Part shown: positions 5,287-7,231 of the stretch, piece after piece
How the letters are laid out: the number at the start of each line of letters is the position of its first letter
How positions within the stretch are numbered: the first letter of the stretch is position 1
Origin: Chromatiales bacterium
GTDB taxonomy: Bacteria > Pseudomonadota > Gammaproteobacteria > Chromatiales > Chromatiaceae
DNA: 7,231 bases
Direction: 5' to 3'
Assembly (NCBI GenBank): GCA_024639625.1
Contig: JAHEIA010000160.1
Location: 1 to 7,231 of the forward strand
The notes under the pieces: generated by a model
Databases searched by the model: none
Told to the model about the DNA's origin: nothing
The model's input: the letters and a program-made list of their open reading frames with translations, nothing else
Position numbers and translations under genes: made by a program

Positions 5287-7231
5287 CTATTGGTATTTCG
5301 CCGCCCGCTTGAGCAGCTTCTCTAGGTCCTTTTCCGCGGGATTCCACGGAGTTCCCGGGTGAATGCACCCCGCGGTGCACTTCTCGGCCGCCTTCACGAT
5401 ATCGCGATAGGGCCCGCCCTGGGGATTGATCACGGTCGCCAGCTTGTCGTCGTTGTAGGCAAAGATCTTGGGGTTGATGGTGGTGCATTCGTCGCAAGCG
5501 GTGCACTCCGGGGTCTCTATCCACACCGGCTCGTAGTCTCCCGCCGCTCCGCCGGCCGCCTCACCGGCTGCCGCTGCGGGTCCGGGTGCGCCGAGCGCAA
5601 GGTCGGAGAGCCCGCTCAGATTGCCGCTGCTGGCCAGCGAAAACAGGCTCGCGGTGAGCCGCTGCGCCATCTCCGCCTTGGTCTGCTGCACCAGGGCATC
5701 GACATCCACGACCTTGTAGAGGCCCGCCAAAGACTTTAACTGACGCCAAAACAGGCGCCGTTCCGCGGTCGAGCGAACCAAGCCCTCCGAGACCAGCACC
5801 CGCATCAGGTGATTTTTCGGGTCAACGCCCCAAATGTAGGGGTACTTGCCTTCCCGCTCGTCGTCTTCCAGATCGAGAAATTCGACCAAGGGCACCATGT
5901 CGTCGTTCCAGGTATCCGGCGGCGCCTTGCGAAAGTTCTTGCGAAAACGACCCTCGGTCATCGCGAAGTCGGCGAACGTCATGGGTACCTCCAGCGCCGC
6001 TGGTTGCCCGTTCTCGGTCTGGTACTGCAGGCTGTAACTCGGCCAATCGTCGTCCAGTTCGGGATTGCCGTCGAGGCTGCAGCATTCCTGGAGCGTCTCA
6101 CCGGCGTCCGGGTCGAACTTGAACAGCGGGTAGGCCCGTCCCTCCACCGCCAGTTTGCTGTGCTCTCGCGAGGCGTTGTCGGCGATGCCGTGCTCGGGCT
6201 GGCATGCGGAATAGATGTTGAACAGGGCCGGCCGGCGGCTGTTGAGACCCTCGATGAAGCCCTCCAGCAGATGGGTGACGTTGGAGATGGCACCCTGGAG
6301 CACATAGGCGGTGCGGTGGGCCATGCCGATCAGGCTCATCTCCTTGCGCGTCTCTTCCTTACCCTTCCACGCCTTGCCGAAGGGCGCCATGTCCGAGACC
6401 TGGGAGATGAAGCCCGAGGTGCAGGCCTGGCCCCCGGTATTGGAATAGACCTGGGTGTCGAGCACCATGACCTTGACTGGTATTCCCGACATCAGCGCCC
6501 GAGACAGGTTCTGGAACCCGATGTCGTACATGGCGCCGTCCCCTCCCACCGCCACCACCGGCGGACACAGACGCCACTCTTCCTCGCTGAACTGTTTCCA
6601 GTTGAAATAGGTGAAGAAGCTCTGCTGTTCCTGGGCATTGTATTTGCCCTCGAGTTCGAGCTCCGCCATGCGAATGGCCTTGAATCCTTCCGCCATCTTG
6701 GCCATGTGCCCCTCGAACACGCCCATCGCGACGGAAGTGGAATCCTGGAACAGGTGGTTGCTCCAGGGGAATGGGTAGGGATTGAAGGGGTACGTGGAAC
6801 CCCACACCGAGGTACATCCAGTCGCATTGAGCATGCCCATGTTGGCTCGGCCCTGGCGGGTACGCCCCTCCGTGTAGAGCCATTTGAGATGACGCAACTT
6901 CTCTAGCAGCTGGCTGGCCCAGCGCAACCACTCCGGGTCTACCGGTTCGGCCTTGTGTTCCGGATCCAGGGTGGACGTTAGCTCGGCCAGCGTCAGGTCG
7001 GAGTCCTTATGGGACTCCGTCGCCTCGCGGATCGCCGCCACGTTGCTCAGATCCATGCCTTCCGCCAGCTTGAGGCGAATGTGCTTCTCCAAGCGCTGGA
7101 TCAAGTCGTCGATCTTATGCAGCTGCTGCTTTACCCGCGGCTGCATCAACGCGGTTACCGTGGAGGTGAAGAGATGGATAGCGGATTTCTCGCCGCACCC
7201 CATACAGGAACCGTCACCGCACACCATGGAG
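5287..7231 (-). CDS. Pyruvate (2-oxoacid):ferredoxin/flavodoxin oxidoreductase, C-terminal part (partial)
   Basis: The gene runs off the right edge; the last 646 residues are present and the stop is TAG 5289-5287. The enzyme oxidises pyruvate with CoA to acetyl-CoA and CO2 and passes electrons to ferredoxin or flavodoxin, in the cytoplasm. The visible part is the TPP-binding domain VI. Fragment Cys8 and Cys11 ('CMGCGEK'), Cys138 ('NATGCTSVWG') and Cys342 ('FNIYSACQPEHG') are the four expected ligands of the proximal [4Fe-4S] cluster. 'GGDGAMYDIGFQN' (228-240) to 'YSNTGGQACTSGF' (261-273) is the TPP/Mg motif. About 125 residues separate Cys11 from Cys138, far more than in the compact enzymes. 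After residue 540 an Ala/Gly-rich linker leads to a C-terminal ferredoxin-like domain: Cys575-578-581, with Asn585 before the Pro where a fourth Cys is usual, and distal Cys617/Cys621. This fits the large single-chain PFOR variant. Substrate could be another 2-oxoacid. NifJ would be the usual name, but no nif genes are visible. Confidence 0.92.
   Translation of the reverse strand, partial: SMVCGDGSCMGCGEKSAIHLFTSTVTALMQPRVKQQLHKIDDLIQRLEKHIRLKLAEGMDLSNVAAIREATESHKDSDLTLAELTSTLDPEHKAEPVDPEWLRWASQLLEKLRHLKWLYTEGRTRQGRANMGMLNATGCTSVWGSTYPFNPYPFPWSNHLFQDSTSVAMGVFEGHMAKMAEGFKAIRMAELELEGKYNAQEQQSFFTYFNWKQFSEEEWRLCPPVVAVGGDGAMYDIGFQNLSRALMSGIPVKVMVLDTQVYSNTGGQACTSGFISQVSDMAPFGKAWKGKEETRKEMSLIGMAHRTAYVLQGAISNVTHLLEGFIEGLNSRRPALFNIYSACQPEHGIADNASREHSKLAVEGRAYPLFKFDPDAGETLQECCSLDGNPELDDDWPSYSLQYQTENGQPAALEVPMTFADFAMTEGRFRKNFRKAPPDTWNDDMVPLVEFLDLEDDEREGKYPYIWGVDPKNHLMRVLVSEGLVRSTAERRLFWRQLKSLAGLYKVVDVDALVQQTKAEMAQRLTASLFSLASSGNLSGLSDLALGAPGPAAAAGEAAGGAAGDYEPVWIETPECTACDECTTINPKIFAYNDDKLATVINPQGGPYRDIVKAAEKCTAGCIHPGTPWNPAEKDLEKLLKRAAKYQ

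Noticed and set aside
5809..6906. Plus-strand open frame of 365 codons opposite the PFOR
   Set aside because: It is the mirror of the conserved TPP domain; His/Arg-rich composition without motifs marks it as a shadow frame.

Overview
The window is GC-rich DNA that looks proteobacterial, most likely gammaproteobacterial; this rests on overall protein resemblance and codon style, since there is no rRNA or marker gene. Almost all of it (551-7231) is one minus-strand gene train for low-potential electron transfer. A convergent plus-strand segment (1-513) carries unrelated small genes.

Layout from left to right. The plus strand holds the last 46 codons of an ankyrin-repeat protein (to 143), a probable intrinsic terminator (179-206), and a 95-residue soluble protein of unknown function (226-513). 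A 37-bp convergent gap with a weak hairpin follows. The minus strand, in transcription order from the right edge, has: the C-terminal 646 residues of a large single-chain pyruvate (2-oxoacid):ferredoxin/flavodoxin oxidoreductase (PFOR) with a fused single-cluster ferredoxin domain (7231-5287); a 131-bp gap; rnfC (5155-3815), rnfD (3818-2754), rnfG (2677-1994), rnfE (1971-1309) and rnfA (1319-729); and a 61-residue single-span membrane protein with a cysteine cluster (736-551) that resembles the Na+-NQR maturation factor NqrM. Overlaps of 4-11 bp join C-D, E-A and A-small gene. The D-G junction and the PFOR-C gap each contain a tiny open frame that ends in an ATGA overlap with the next start codon.

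How the genes fit together: PFOR oxidises pyruvate to acetyl-CoA and CO2 and produces low-potential electrons. Rnf exchanges electrons between ferredoxin and NAD(H), coupled to ion movement across the cytoplasmic membrane. Clustering the two suggests a pyruvate-ferredoxin-Rnf module that may run either way, for fermentation or respiration, or for making reduced ferredoxin for CO2 or N2 fixation. The physiology is inference.

The most notable points are: (1) five Rnf subunits are present but RnfB, the ferredoxin-facing Fe-S subunit, is absent from the window; (2) an NqrM-like Cys-rich protein sits where rnfB would be expected in a CDGEAB-type operon; and (3) the PFOR carries its own C-terminal ferredoxin-like domain.
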